A stretch of DNA of 64,000 bases from Pseudomonas sp. S09G 359 (GTDB lineage Bacteria > Pseudomonadota > Gammaproteobacteria > Pseudomonadales > Pseudomonadaceae): contig NZ_CP025263.1 in NCBI RefSeq assembly GCF_002843605.1, positions 142,501 through 206,500 on the forward strand. The letters run 5' to 3'. The notes under the pieces are model-generated. The model saw nothing but the letters and a program-made list of their open reading frames with translations. It made no database searches and had not been told where the DNA came from. Both the position numbers and the translations under genes were made by a program. Of this stretch, positions 55,591-63,046 are shown one piece after another (positions within the stretch are counted from its first letter, which is position 1; each line of letters begins with the position of its first letter).

Positions 55591-55811
55591 GAAAAATAGG
55601 GGTCGAAAAATAGGGGTCAGACCACGTTTTTGAAAAATAGGGGTCAGACCACGTTTTTGAAAAATAGGGGTCAGACCACGTTTTTGCGCTTTTTTGAGTT
55701 CAGAAAAAAGAAAAATAGGGGGCAGACCACATTTTTATAAAGCCCCCCAGATAAGCGGGGCGAATTTCTCTTGGTGGCGGAATAGAAGAATAGTGGTCTG
55801 ACCCCTATTTT
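55591..55811. repeat. Tandem 27-bp repeats with the core GGGGTCAGACCAC
   Basis: Three perfect head-to-tail 27-bp units lie at 55605-55631, 55632-55658 and 55659-55685, each GAAAAATAGGGGTCAGACCA followed by CGTTTTT. A 14-base partial unit precedes them (55591-55604), a diverged unit follows (55710-55736, GGGGGCAGACCACA), and an inverted copy GTGGTCTGACCCCTATTTT sits at 55793-55811. The region 55515-55840 holds no gene. The core is a frequent intergenic repeat in proteobacteria, often near REP-associated transposases; none is present here. Confidence 0.92.
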
Positions 55812-55840
55812 GTGCTCGATCCCTTTCAGCAGGTAAGCAC

Positions 55841-56266
55841 ATGTCACCATCGTCCAGTAGTGAAACCGGAATTTTTGTTCTTGATGGGCGCATATCCATA
55901 GCTGCGAATCTGATGGCGCAAGAAATTATTCAACAGGGCCTGCGTTTCGACCGTGAAATCGACATGCAAAATGGATGGGTCATGTGTGCCAGCGCCTCAC
56001 ACCTTATTTTCGGGCAGGCAGTCACCGCCACCTTCAACTTCTACAACGACAGGTTGAAAATGTTCGGATTCGCCCTGATGGGTGACGCTGAAGACACTGC
56101 CGATGACCAAAAAAACGCCCATGACCGGTTTTTGGTCGAACACTTTGGCGAACCACTGAGAAGAAGCGAACTGGCGAATATCCACGAATTCTGGTGGGGC
56201 TGTATCACGTCTCAGCATGATCCGCGCGGCGGAACCTGCAGTATTGAGGTCAATTGGCGACCATAA
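55841..56266 (+). CDS. Orphan small cytoplasmic protein, possible orphan immunity protein
   Basis: A 141-residue soluble protein (MSPSSSSETGIFVLDGRISI to GGTCSIEVNWRP) with mixed alpha/beta character and tryptophans near the end (HEFWWGCITS). I do not recognise a family. It stands directly downstream of the CDI locus, framed by 27-bp repeat clusters on both sides, where displaced immunity genes usually accumulate. A GTAAG-type weak ribosome site precedes ATG 55841. Immunity function is inferred from place and size. Confidence 0.6.
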   Translation: MSPSSSSETGIFVLDGRISIAANLMAQEIIQQGLRFDREIDMQNGWVMCASASHLIFGQAVTATFNFYNDRLKMFGFALMGDAEDTADDQKNAHDRFLVEHFGEPLRRSELANIHEFWWGCITSQHDPRGGTCSIEVNWRP

Positions 56267-56285
56267 AAAAGAAATGAAAAATAGA

Positions 56286-56326
56286 GAAAAATCGGGGTCG
56301 AAAAATCGGGGTCAGACCACGTTTTT
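56286..56326. repeat. Second cluster of the 27-bp repeat (one partial, one full unit)
   Basis: A 14-base partial unit (56286-56299) followed by a full unit (56300-56326), both with ATCGGGGTC in place of ATAGGGGTC. The flanks (ATAGAGAAAA before, GCGCT after) match those of the first cluster, so this is a copy of the same element with fewer units. The gene-free region 56267-56658 also holds the inverted repeat at 56463 and an 18-codon frame at 56539-56595. Confidence 0.9.
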
Positions 56327-56462
56327 GCGCTCTATTTTTTCTACTATTTTTTCAGCTCGGTTCATAGCAAGCAGCCGGGGTGGGGTATTTGGCATCCCGG
56401 ACATTCAGGTCAGTAGGTCGCGTAATGATTAATGATTTAGAGAGGTTAATAAAGTATTCAGA

Positions 56463-56509
56463 AAAATAGGGGTCAGACCACGGTTTTGCAGTGGTCTGAC
56501 CCCTATTTT
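56463..56509. repeat. Perfect 19-bp inverted repeat built from the same core
   Basis: AAAATAGGGGTCAGACCAC (56463-56481) and its exact complement (56491-56509) are separated by nine bases. As RNA this is a 19-bp hairpin ending in TTTT on both strands, so it could terminate transcription in either direction. As DNA it resembles the paired ends of a REP-type mobile unit. Confidence 0.92.
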
Positions 56510-56658
56510 GCTTAATCAATTGATTGAGGTGAAAGGTTATGTCGATTGGCGTGCGGCGCAATAAGGCGCCGCCAAGCGGGCAGCCGAAAGATTGAGTGAC
56601 TGGAAAGCATTGATGACGACGCTAATTAAAGGTCATATCTTTCAGGGAGAGGCTTCGT

Positions 56659-56901
56659 GTGAGAAGAAATAAATGGATCGGTGGGTTCTTCCTATCGATT
56701 TCACTGTTTTCCATGATTCTGGCGGTGAGTCTGCTGTTCGCGATGATCATCGCGGCGGTGATTTCGCTGGCCCTGCGCACGGACTCACCCTGGGTGTACA
56801 ACTGGATCGGGTTTCCCCTGACGTTTGTATTCGCGGCCTATTGGATAGTCACCCGGTGGAAGTACGTGAAGTCCTATATCTCCGGTAACGGGATTTTTTA
56901 A
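56659..56901 (+). CDS. Small two-helix membrane protein, possible second immunity-like orphan
   Basis: An 80-residue protein starting at GTG 56659 behind AGGGAGAGG. It has two long hydrophobic segments (LFSMILAVSLLFAMIIAAVI and WIGFPLTFVFAAYWIVT) with positive flanks (MRRNKW, TRWKYVKSY). No family is recognised. Its size and topology resemble the immunity candidate at 55296, and it closes the repeat-rich tail of the CDI locus. Confidence 0.6.
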   Translation: MRRNKWIGGFFLSISLFSMILAVSLLFAMIIAAVISLALRTDSPWVYNWIGFPLTFVFAAYWIVTRWKYVKSYISGNGIF

Positions 56902-57012
56902 TCGAGTTGACACCACCGATAGACGCGCAAGACTTTGAAAAAAACTTTGTGGATACCAATTTTCCCCAGTGACGGGTGTGCCGCCGCTTTTTTGCCCTTT
57001 CAAGGATGACTA

Positions 57013-57798
57013 ATGAAACCCGTAAAACTCTCCCTCCAGGCCTTCCTGATGTCTTGCCTGATGCCCGGCTGGGGCCTGGTCTATGTCGGCCGCATCAATT
57101 GGGGCATCCGTGTTGCGGTTTTGCTGCTCGCCGGCATTGTGCTGATGGGGCTGTGCGGCCTGGTCACCACGCCTGTCGGTTTGTACCTGTTCTTCGGCTT
57201 CATAGTCGTCGTCAAACTCGCCTCGGCGGTGACCTCGGCCGTATTGGCGCGCCGCTACACCGGCCCGGCCAATGTGCCGCGTAAACGTTTCCATGCCCTG
57301 TACGTCGGCGTGTTGTTGATCCTGGTGCTGATGCTCGATGTCTTTCGGGTGCCGCTGCTGGGCTTCAAAAACTACTCCATACCGTCGGGCTCGATGGCGC
57401 CGACGCTTTCCATTGGCGACTACATCATGACGGACCTGCGGCCAGATGCGCCCAAGGTCGGAGATATCGTGGTGTATCGCTGGAATGGCACCGAGGCGGT
57501 CAAGCGTGTGGCGGGGGTGGCGGGGGATACGCTGACCATCGTGAATGGCGAGCTGATCCACAACGGCGAAAACCTGGGGCTGTTTCACGCACCGGCCGAC
57601 CGGGTGAAAGGCCCTGAGTCGCTGGCCATGGCACCGGTCAAGGTTGAGCCAGGGCACGTGTTTTTGCTCGGCGACAACCGCTACAACAGCAACGACAGCC
57701 GCTTTATGGGGCAGGTTGCGCTTGAGGATGTGGTGGGCAAGGTCACCGGTATCTGGTTCTCGAATGAACGGGCGCGGATCGGGACGACCTTTCCATGA
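57013..57798 (+). CDS. Signal peptidase I-like protein (LepB family, extra copy)
   Basis: A 261-residue inner-membrane serine protease. Three N-terminal hydrophobic segments (about 8-25, 33-52, 56-78), unusual for the housekeeping LepB, and another at 97-113 precede the catalytic domain. The Ser/Lys dyad is S127 (IPSGSMAPTL) and K164 (EAVKRVAG), and the late box is LLGDNRYNSNDSRF. It is not beside lepA/rnc, so it is probably an additional signal peptidase. Neighbours are the CDI tail and the VWA lipoprotein; a special substrate is possible but not shown. Confidence 0.9.
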   Translation: MKPVKLSLQAFLMSCLMPGWGLVYVGRINWGIRVAVLLLAGIVLMGLCGLVTTPVGLYLFFGFIVVVKLASAVTSAVLARRYTGPANVPRKRFHALYVGVLLILVLMLDVFRVPLLGFKNYSIPSGSMAPTLSIGDYIMTDLRPDAPKVGDIVVYRWNGTEAVKRVAGVAGDTLTIVNGELIHNGENLGLFHAPADRVKGPESLAMAPVKVEPGHVFLLGDNRYNSNDSRFMGQVALEDVVGKVTGIWFSNERARIGTTFP

Positions 57799-57815
57799 AA
57801 CCGGAGGAACTACGT

Positions 57816-57887
57816 ATGGACGCAACTAATACTGCTGCACGTCCGACCATCCTGGGCAGCACCGGGTGGCCTGGCGGACATTTTTGA
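57816..57887 (+). CDS. Possible 23-residue peptide gene
   Basis: ATG 57816 follows a near-ideal CGGAGGAAC ribosome site and opens a 23-codon frame (MDATNTAARPTILGSTGWPG then GHF). A further ATGATG frame of 13 codons overlaps its stop. It could be a real small protein, a leader peptide, or the remnant of a longer gene; I do not recognise it. Confidence 0.3.
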   Translation: MDATNTAARPTILGSTGWPGGHF

Positions 57888-57992
57888 TGATGGAAAATCC
57901 CGTGGCTGAGCATTCGCCAACGGTTTAACCCGAATCCATCGTAGGCTGCGTCTGACCTTGTGAACGGATCATTCATTCACGAGGTTCAAGCC

Positions 57993-59636
57993 ATGTCCCA
58001 CTCCGTGCTTTTCCTGCGTCCTGCTGCCCAGGGCTTTGCCATGACTTTGCTGGTGACGCTGGCCGGCTGTGGGCTGCCTTCTTCCAATGATGTGGCCGCG
58101 CCTGCTGACGCCGCGCCAGTTTCCGAGCTCAAAAGTGAAGCCGTACAAGGCACGCTGAGCAAACGCGTGCCGCTGCCCGCGCCCATGACTACGCGCATGG
58201 TGATGCAGGATTCAGCTGCCATGGAATACCGCAGCGAACCTCGCGAAACATACGAAAACCTGCCGGATAACCCCGTGCACCGGGTGGCCGAAACGCCGGT
58301 TTCCACGTTCAGCGTCGATGTCGATACTGGCAGCTATGCCAACGTAAGGCGTTTCCTCAACCAGGGCAGTCTGCCGCCTGAAGGGGCTGTACGACTGGAA
58401 GAAATGGTCAACTACTTCCCTTACAACTACGCGCTGCCCAGCGATGGCTCGCCGTTTGGCGTGACCACCGAACTCGCCGCCACACCGTGGAACCCGCACA
58501 CGCAGTTGCTGCGTATTGGCATCAAGGCGTCGGACCGCGCGGTAGCGGAGCTGGCGCCGGCCAACCTGGTGTTCCTGGTGGATGTGTCCGGTTCCATGGA
58601 CCGCCGCGAAGGCTTGCCGCTGGTGAAAAGCACCCTGAAATTGCTCGTGGATCAATTGCGCGACCAAGACCGCGTGTCGCTGGTGGTCTACGCCGGTGAG
58701 TCCCGTGTGGTGCTCAAACCTACATCCGGCCGCGAAAAAACCAGGATCCGCAACGCCATCGACCAACTCACCGCTGGCGGCTCCACGGCCGGCGCCTCCG
58801 GCATCGAACTGGCCTACCAGATGGCCCGCGAGGGTTTTATCGACAAGGGCATCAACCGCATCCTGCTGGCCACCGACGGTGACTTCAACGTAGGTATCAG
58901 TGATTTCGACAGCCTCAAGCAGATGGCCGTCGACCAGCGCAAAAGCGGCGTATCCCTCACCACCCTCGGCTTCGGTGTGGATAACTACAACGAACACCTG
59001 ATGGAACAACTGGCCGACGCGGGCGACGGTAACTACGCCTACATCGACAACCTGCGCGAAGCCCGCAAAGTGCTGGTGGACCAACTCAGCTCGACCCTGG
59101 CGGTGGTGGCGCGGGACGTGAAGCTGCAGGTGGAATTCAACCCGGCTCAAGTCAGCGAATATCGCCTGCTCGGCTATGAAAACCGCGCCTTGAAGCGTGA
59201 GGATTTCAACAACGACAAGGTCGACGCCGGTGAGATTGGCGCAGGGCATACCGTGACGGCGCTGTACGAAATTGTGCCAAAGGGCCAGAAAGGCTGGCTG
59301 GAGCCTTTGCGTTACGCCGCTGCACCTGCGCCAGCGGGAAGCACGTCCTCGGAGCTGGCGATGTTGCGCGTGCGTTACAAACCGCTGGCGGGCGGTGACA
59401 GCCAACTGATTGAACGGCCCATCGGCAATCAACCGGCCAAGGCCAGCGATGACCTGCGTTTTTCGGCGGCGGTGGCCGCCTTCGCTCAACAGCTCAAGGG
59501 GGATGGCCGCTACACTGGCAGCATGAGCTTGCAGGACACCGCCGCACTGGCGCGTTCGGCGCGGGGTGACGATCCTTTCGGCTTGCGCAACGAATTTGTG
59601 CAGCTGGTTGAGCTGACCCAAAGCCTGAAACACTGA
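57993..59636 (+). CDS. VWA-domain lipoprotein (YfbK family)
   Basis: A 547-residue lipoprotein: the signal ends TLAGC (Cys26). An N-terminal vWF_A-associated region (VSTFSVDVDTGSYANVRRFL, then LPPEGAVRLEEMVNYFPYNY) precedes the VWA domain with an intact MIDAS (VDVSGSM, then TAGGSTAGASG and LATDGDFNVG). A C-terminal DUF3520-type region ends the chain. ATG 57993 is used; the open frame starts 11 codons earlier at GTG. YfbK proteins bind unknown partners in the envelope. The ECF sigma pair downstream may respond to the same stress. Confidence 0.9.
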   Translation: MSHSVLFLRPAAQGFAMTLLVTLAGCGLPSSNDVAAPADAAPVSELKSEAVQGTLSKRVPLPAPMTTRMVMQDSAAMEYRSEPRETYENLPDNPVHRVAETPVSTFSVDVDTGSYANVRRFLNQGSLPPEGAVRLEEMVNYFPYNYALPSDGSPFGVTTELAATPWNPHTQLLRIGIKASDRAVAELAPANLVFLVDVSGSMDRREGLPLVKSTLKLLVDQLRDQDRVSLVVYAGESRVVLKPTSGREKTRIRNAIDQLTAGGSTAGASGIELAYQMAREGFIDKGINRILLATDGDFNVGISDFDSLKQMAVDQRKSGVSLTTLGFGVDNYNEHLMEQLADAGDGNYAYIDNLREARKVLVDQLSSTLAVVARDVKLQVEFNPAQVSEYRLLGYENRALKREDFNNDKVDAGEIGAGHTVTALYEIVPKGQKGWLEPLRYAAAPAPAGSTSSELAMLRVRYKPLAGGDSQLIERPIGNQPAKASDDLRFSAAVAAFAQQLKGDGRYTGSMSLQDTAALARSARGDDPFGLRNEFVQLVELTQSLKH

Positions 59637-59659
59637 TTCCGAACACGATATTGAACAAC

Positions 59660-59748
59660 TGTGGGAGGGGGCTTGCCCCCGATGACATTGGATCAGCTAC
59701 AGATAAGCTGACGGACACCCCGTCGTCGGGCGCTATCCCATCCCACAT
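59660..59748. repeat. Degenerate REP pair
   Basis: CTGTGGGAGGGGGCTTGCCC at 59660 is a good left arm (continuing CCGATGAC), but the right arm (GTCGTCGGGCGCTATCCCAT then CCCACAT) has decayed. It separates the VWA gene from the ECF sigma gene. Confidence 0.75.
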
Positions 59749-59783
59749 CCTGCTTCGGCTGACAGAAGGAGTTCTCCCACTAC

Positions 59784-60356
59784 ATGGCCGTTCCAGATGA
59801 CTCACCCAGCGACGAATCGCTGCTGGCCCGCTATCGCACCGGTGACGCCGCCGCGTTCGAAGTTTTATACGCACGGCACCGCCAAGGCCTGTACCGGTTC
59901 CTGGTATCCCTGAGCAACAAGGCCGAGCTGGCCGAGGAAATCTACCAGGAGACCTGGCTCAGCCTGATCCGCAGTAGCACCCAGCCACAGGGGCGGGCGA
60001 GTTTTCGTACGTGGCTGTTCCAAATTGCCCGCAATCGTCTCATCGACTACTGGCGCAAGCACGGCATCCACAACCCGTTGCACGACAGCTACGACGAGCA
60101 ACTGCACGCCCAGCCCGACGACAGCGCCGGCCCCGAGCAGCAACTGAGCCTGAGCCGCGACCAGGCGCGCCTCGACGCCGCGTTGCAAGACTTGCCCGAA
60201 GACCAGCGCGAAGTCTTCCTGCTGCGCCTGCACGGCGACCTCGAGGTGCCGCAAATCGCCGCCCTCACCGGCGCCCCGCTGGAAACCGTAAAAAGCCGCC
60301 TGCGTTACGCCCAGCAGAAACTGCGTCGCCTGCTGGCCGAGGAGATACCCGTATGA
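59784..60356 (+). CDS. ECF sigma factor
   Basis: A 190-residue sigma-70 family factor with region 2 (LARYRTGDAAAFEVLYARHR, AEEIYQETWLSLIR, FRTWLFQIARNRLIDYWRK) and region 4 (LPEDQREVFLLRLHGDLEVP, then QIAALTGAPLETVKSRLRYA). It differs from the FecI type at 6074 and has no iron-uptake neighbours. AAGGAG precedes the ATG. Its stop overlaps the start of the next gene (ATGA). Confidence 0.94.
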   Translation: MAVPDDSPSDESLLARYRTGDAAAFEVLYARHRQGLYRFLVSLSNKAELAEEIYQETWLSLIRSSTQPQGRASFRTWLFQIARNRLIDYWRKHGIHNPLHDSYDEQLHAQPDDSAGPEQQLSLSRDQARLDAALQDLPEDQREVFLLRLHGDLEVPQIAALTGAPLETVKSRLRYAQQKLRRLLAEEIPV

Positions 60357-60928
60357 CCGACTCCCGACACACACCCGACGACGACCTGCTCCAGCATTTT
60401 CGTCAACACAGCACCGGCGAACCGCCGGCGTCCCTCGACGCCTTCATCCTCAACGCCGCCCGCCGCGAAGCCCCAACGCCGCAGCCGAGCCTGTGGCAGC
60501 GCTGGCTGCACGCCTGCCAACAACCCCGCTGGCAAATGGCATTCGCCACCGTCGCCGGTGTGGCGCTGATGATCGGCGTGGTCATGCGCGAGCCTGTGCC
60601 GCAGCCAGAGATATCCACCGCGACCTTCTCCGCGGCCCCGCCACCGCAGGCGTTTTCCGCACCTGCGCCGGCGCCCATGGCCCGGATGGCTGTCGCGCCC
60701 AAGGCTGAAAGTATGCCGGCGCAAGCTGAGATGGCCGATACTTCCGCAGCGAAACTGAGCAAGCGCGCGCCGGTGGCGTTGCCTTCGTTGGAGGAGGGGT
60801 TGCAGGAAATTCTCGACCTGCGTGCAGCGGGTGCAACCAGAGCCGCCGACGAGAAGCTGCTGGCGCTGTATAAACGCTTTCCCAACGACGATTTGCCGGC
60901 AAGGTTGGAGGCGTTGCACAAGCGCTGA
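60353..60928 (+). CDS. Probable anti-sigma factor, single-pass membrane protein
   Basis: A 191-residue protein coupled to the ECF sigma gene. The N-terminal part (about 1-55) is cytoplasmic and has the short helices LDAFILNAARREA typical of such regulators. One membrane segment (MAFATVAGVALMIGVVM, about 62-78) leads to a Pro/Ala-rich periplasmic linker and a short helical end (EEGLQEILDLRAAGATRAAD). No zinc-binding HxxxCxxC is seen. The anti-sigma role is inferred from gene order and topology. Confidence 0.8.
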   Translation: MTDSRHTPDDDLLQHFRQHSTGEPPASLDAFILNAARREAPTPQPSLWQRWLHACQQPRWQMAFATVAGVALMIGVVMREPVPQPEISTATFSAAPPPQAFSAPAPAPMARMAVAPKAESMPAQAEMADTSAAKLSKRAPVALPSLEEGLQEILDLRAAGATRAADEKLLALYKRFPNDDLPARLEALHKR

Positions 60929-60947
60929 TGCGCAACCACGCTGCTCA

Positions 60948-61712
60948 TTACGGCAGTTGATGCACGGCGGCGGTGGCGTGGCCATCAAGGTAGTGGCCGC
61001 CGTCATCGATCAGCGTATAGCTGACGGGGATATTGGCGTCTGCGCCGAGGCTGAAATTGCCCAGCGGGTAGGCTTTGTCGCTGAGGGGCGGGGCCATCAT
61101 GTCGAGGGTCTTTGCCACGGGGCGTTCACGCCCTTGAGCACCCACGCGCAAAGAGGAAAAAGACGCGTGATAGGGGCTAGGGTTATGGCACACCAGTACC
61201 CAGGTGCCTGCCTGCCGTTCGATGCGAAAGGTCAGGGCGCCGGCCATTGCTTCAGGCGCGCTGGGCAGGTGGTCGGGACGGTAGAAGATTTTCATCTGGG
61301 TGTTCATGGCCACCGCGACGCGCGTCGAAAGCGCTGGCGCGTCGGCTTTGGCGGGCGGGATCTCGTACATGTTCAGCCAGCTCACGGACTCGCGGTCCTT
61401 GGGCAGCGCACTGCCGTCGTAAATAATGCGCAAGCCCTGCAACGCCTGGGGTTGCAGGCGAAATACCGAGGGCAGGGCGATCATCGCCGAGGCTGAGTTT
61501 TCCGGCGCGCGGTTGCCTTCACCATTGTCCACCCAGGTTTGTACCACCACGGGGTAGGGGTTGGTGTTGGCCAGCATCAACGAGCGTTGGGCCTGGCCCT
61601 CGTGGAAGATCAAGCGGGTCTGTTCGGGCATTAGCCCGGCGCGGGCAATCGAAGACGCGCTCATCGCCGCGCACACCCACATCAGCACCGAGTAGAACGC
61701 CAGCCGGATCAT
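60948..61712 (-). CDS. Periplasmic fimbrial chaperone (PapD-like)
   Basis: A 254-residue chaperone that folds fimbrial subunits by donor-strand complementation. A signal peptide ends SSIARAG. The first Ig-like domain shows TRLIFHEGQAQRSLMLANTN, the subunit-binding strand IALPSVFRLQPQALQGLRII, and the family signature ESVSWLNMYEIPP. ATG 61712 overlaps the stop of the upstream adhesin gene (ATGA). It is the last gene of the minus-strand fimbrial set seen here. Confidence 0.93.
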   Translation of the reverse strand: MIRLAFYSVLMWVCAAMSASSIARAGLMPEQTRLIFHEGQAQRSLMLANTNPYPVVVQTWVDNGEGNRAPENSASAMIALPSVFRLQPQALQGLRIIYDGSALPKDRESVSWLNMYEIPPAKADAPALSTRVAVAMNTQMKIFYRPDHLPSAPEAMAGALTFRIERQAGTWVLVCHNPSPYHASFSSLRVGAQGRERPVAKTLDMMAPPLSDKAYPLGNFSLGADANIPVSYTLIDDGGHYLDGHATAAVHQLP

Positions 61713-63022
61713 TGGACTTTCACCAATACGTAGGCGGTGGCGTTGACCCTGCCCGGCGTGGCGGTTTTGCCAGGCAGGGTGCTGAGGGTCGCGGTAATCG
61801 TCTGCAGGTAGCTGGTGTAGCCGGACGCGTTGCTGCCGGCGCTGCTGGCACCTGCCAGTACCGGGTACCAGCCGCCGGTGGCGCCCGTGCCGCTGCCTGA
61901 CCATCCCAGGAAATTCATGGCGCTGCCATTGCTGGCGTTACGCAGGCTGATACCCACCCCCGTGGCCACCGAAGGGTCGCTGCCGTAGCCATTGGACACC
62001 AGGTAGGTCACCCCGCCTCCACTGGTCAACAGGCCTAAGGACTGCGCTTGTGTATAGGCGCTGTAAGCCACCTGAATACCCAGCGCGGTCTGGTTGCTGG
62101 CGGTGCCGGAGCTGGCCGTGTTGCTGCATTCCAGCCCGATGGTGAAGTCACTGCTGCGCGTCATGCCCTGGTTGAGCTCAGTGGCGGTAATCGGCAGGAA
62201 ACTCACCACCGGCGTGACGTTGCGGGCCACGCAGGTGGCGGTGTAACTGATAGACGCCGCCGAGCGCATGCCGAACGCAATGCCGTTGCCCGCGCCCCAG
62301 AAGTTGTAGTGGGTATTGGAGTCTGTCCCCACCGCGTCCGAGGCGATACCCCCTCCGCGAAACTGGACATAGGCATTGGGCTGGGTGCAGGTATAGCTGT
62401 AGGTGCCACTGCCGCTGGAGGCTGCCTGGCCCCCGCAATAGTTACTTCCCGAGCCCGACGTGGGCGGGAGGCTGGACACACGAGCCAGGTCGCCCTGGAT
62501 CATGCTCAAGTGTTTGGCCTTGATCTGGATCTTGCTGCCGACCGTGTCGTATTGGGTGATTTTGGCGTCCTGCCAATAGCGTGTGAGCACTTTGCCGGAG
62601 TTCAGATGCGTCAATTTGATCCCGACATAGGGGAACCACGTGGCGTAGTAACCGGGCAGCCCATCGTTGACCGAGGCCCCTGAACCGTTGCCGATTTCCC
62701 AATACCCACCGACACGGTCGTCGCCGTTGGTAGCGAACACCTCGTAAATACTGTCCGCGTCGCTCAGGTCGCATTGCCACAGCACGGTCTCGCTGGTGAG
62801 CCCGGGCGCCGTCGCGGGCGAGACCACCACGGAGCCCAAATGCGTACCCACCGGTTGCAGGTAGGTCGAGGTCAGGTTAACCCGGCCAAATGTCAGTTGT
62901 GCCGAGTTGCCGTCATACACTTGACTGCCGTTGTAGACGCGCGTGCAGGTGGCCTGGGCATCCGCAGCAACACCGGCGCCGAGGCTCAGTAGCAGTGTGA
63001 AGAGAGGGCGAAAGAACGTCAT
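61709..63022 (-). CDS. Fimbrial tip adhesin / two-domain fimbrial subunit
   Basis: A 437-residue exported protein (signal ends AADAQATC). The N-terminal lectin-like domain (about 25-270) contains paired cysteines and a GY-rich stretch (NDGLPGYYATWFPYVGIKLT). The C-terminal pilin-like domain begins near CVARNVTPVVSFLPI and ends in alternating hydrophobics (ATAYVLVKVQ) like a donor strand acceptor. This two-domain plan fits a tip adhesin of MrkD/CupB6 type. The receptor is unknown. Confidence 0.85.
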   Translation of the reverse strand: MTFFRPLFTLLLSLGAGVAADAQATCTRVYNGSQVYDGNSAQLTFGRVNLTSTYLQPVGTHLGSVVVSPATAPGLTSETVLWQCDLSDADSIYEVFATNGDDRVGGYWEIGNGSGASVNDGLPGYYATWFPYVGIKLTHLNSGKVLTRYWQDAKITQYDTVGSKIQIKAKHLSMIQGDLARVSSLPPTSGSGSNYCGGQAASSGSGTYSYTCTQPNAYVQFRGGGIASDAVGTDSNTHYNFWGAGNGIAFGMRSAASISYTATCVARNVTPVVSFLPITATELNQGMTRSSDFTIGLECSNTASSGTASNQTALGIQVAYSAYTQAQSLGLLTSGGGVTYLVSNGYGSDPSVATGVGISLRNASNGSAMNFLGWSGSGTGATGGWYPVLAGASSAGSNASGYTSYLQTITATLSTLPGKTATPGRVNATAYVLVKVQ

Positions 63023-63046
63023 GGTGAGCTCCGTTATGAAAAGGGT

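Noticed and set aside
55591..55736. Direct repeats that might be a CRISPR array
   Set aside because: Units are contiguous with no spacers of variable sequence, and no cas genes are nearby.
56352..56561. A 69-codon minus-strand frame across the inverted repeat
   Set aside because: It is read through the repeat core itself, has no ribosome site and no known domain.
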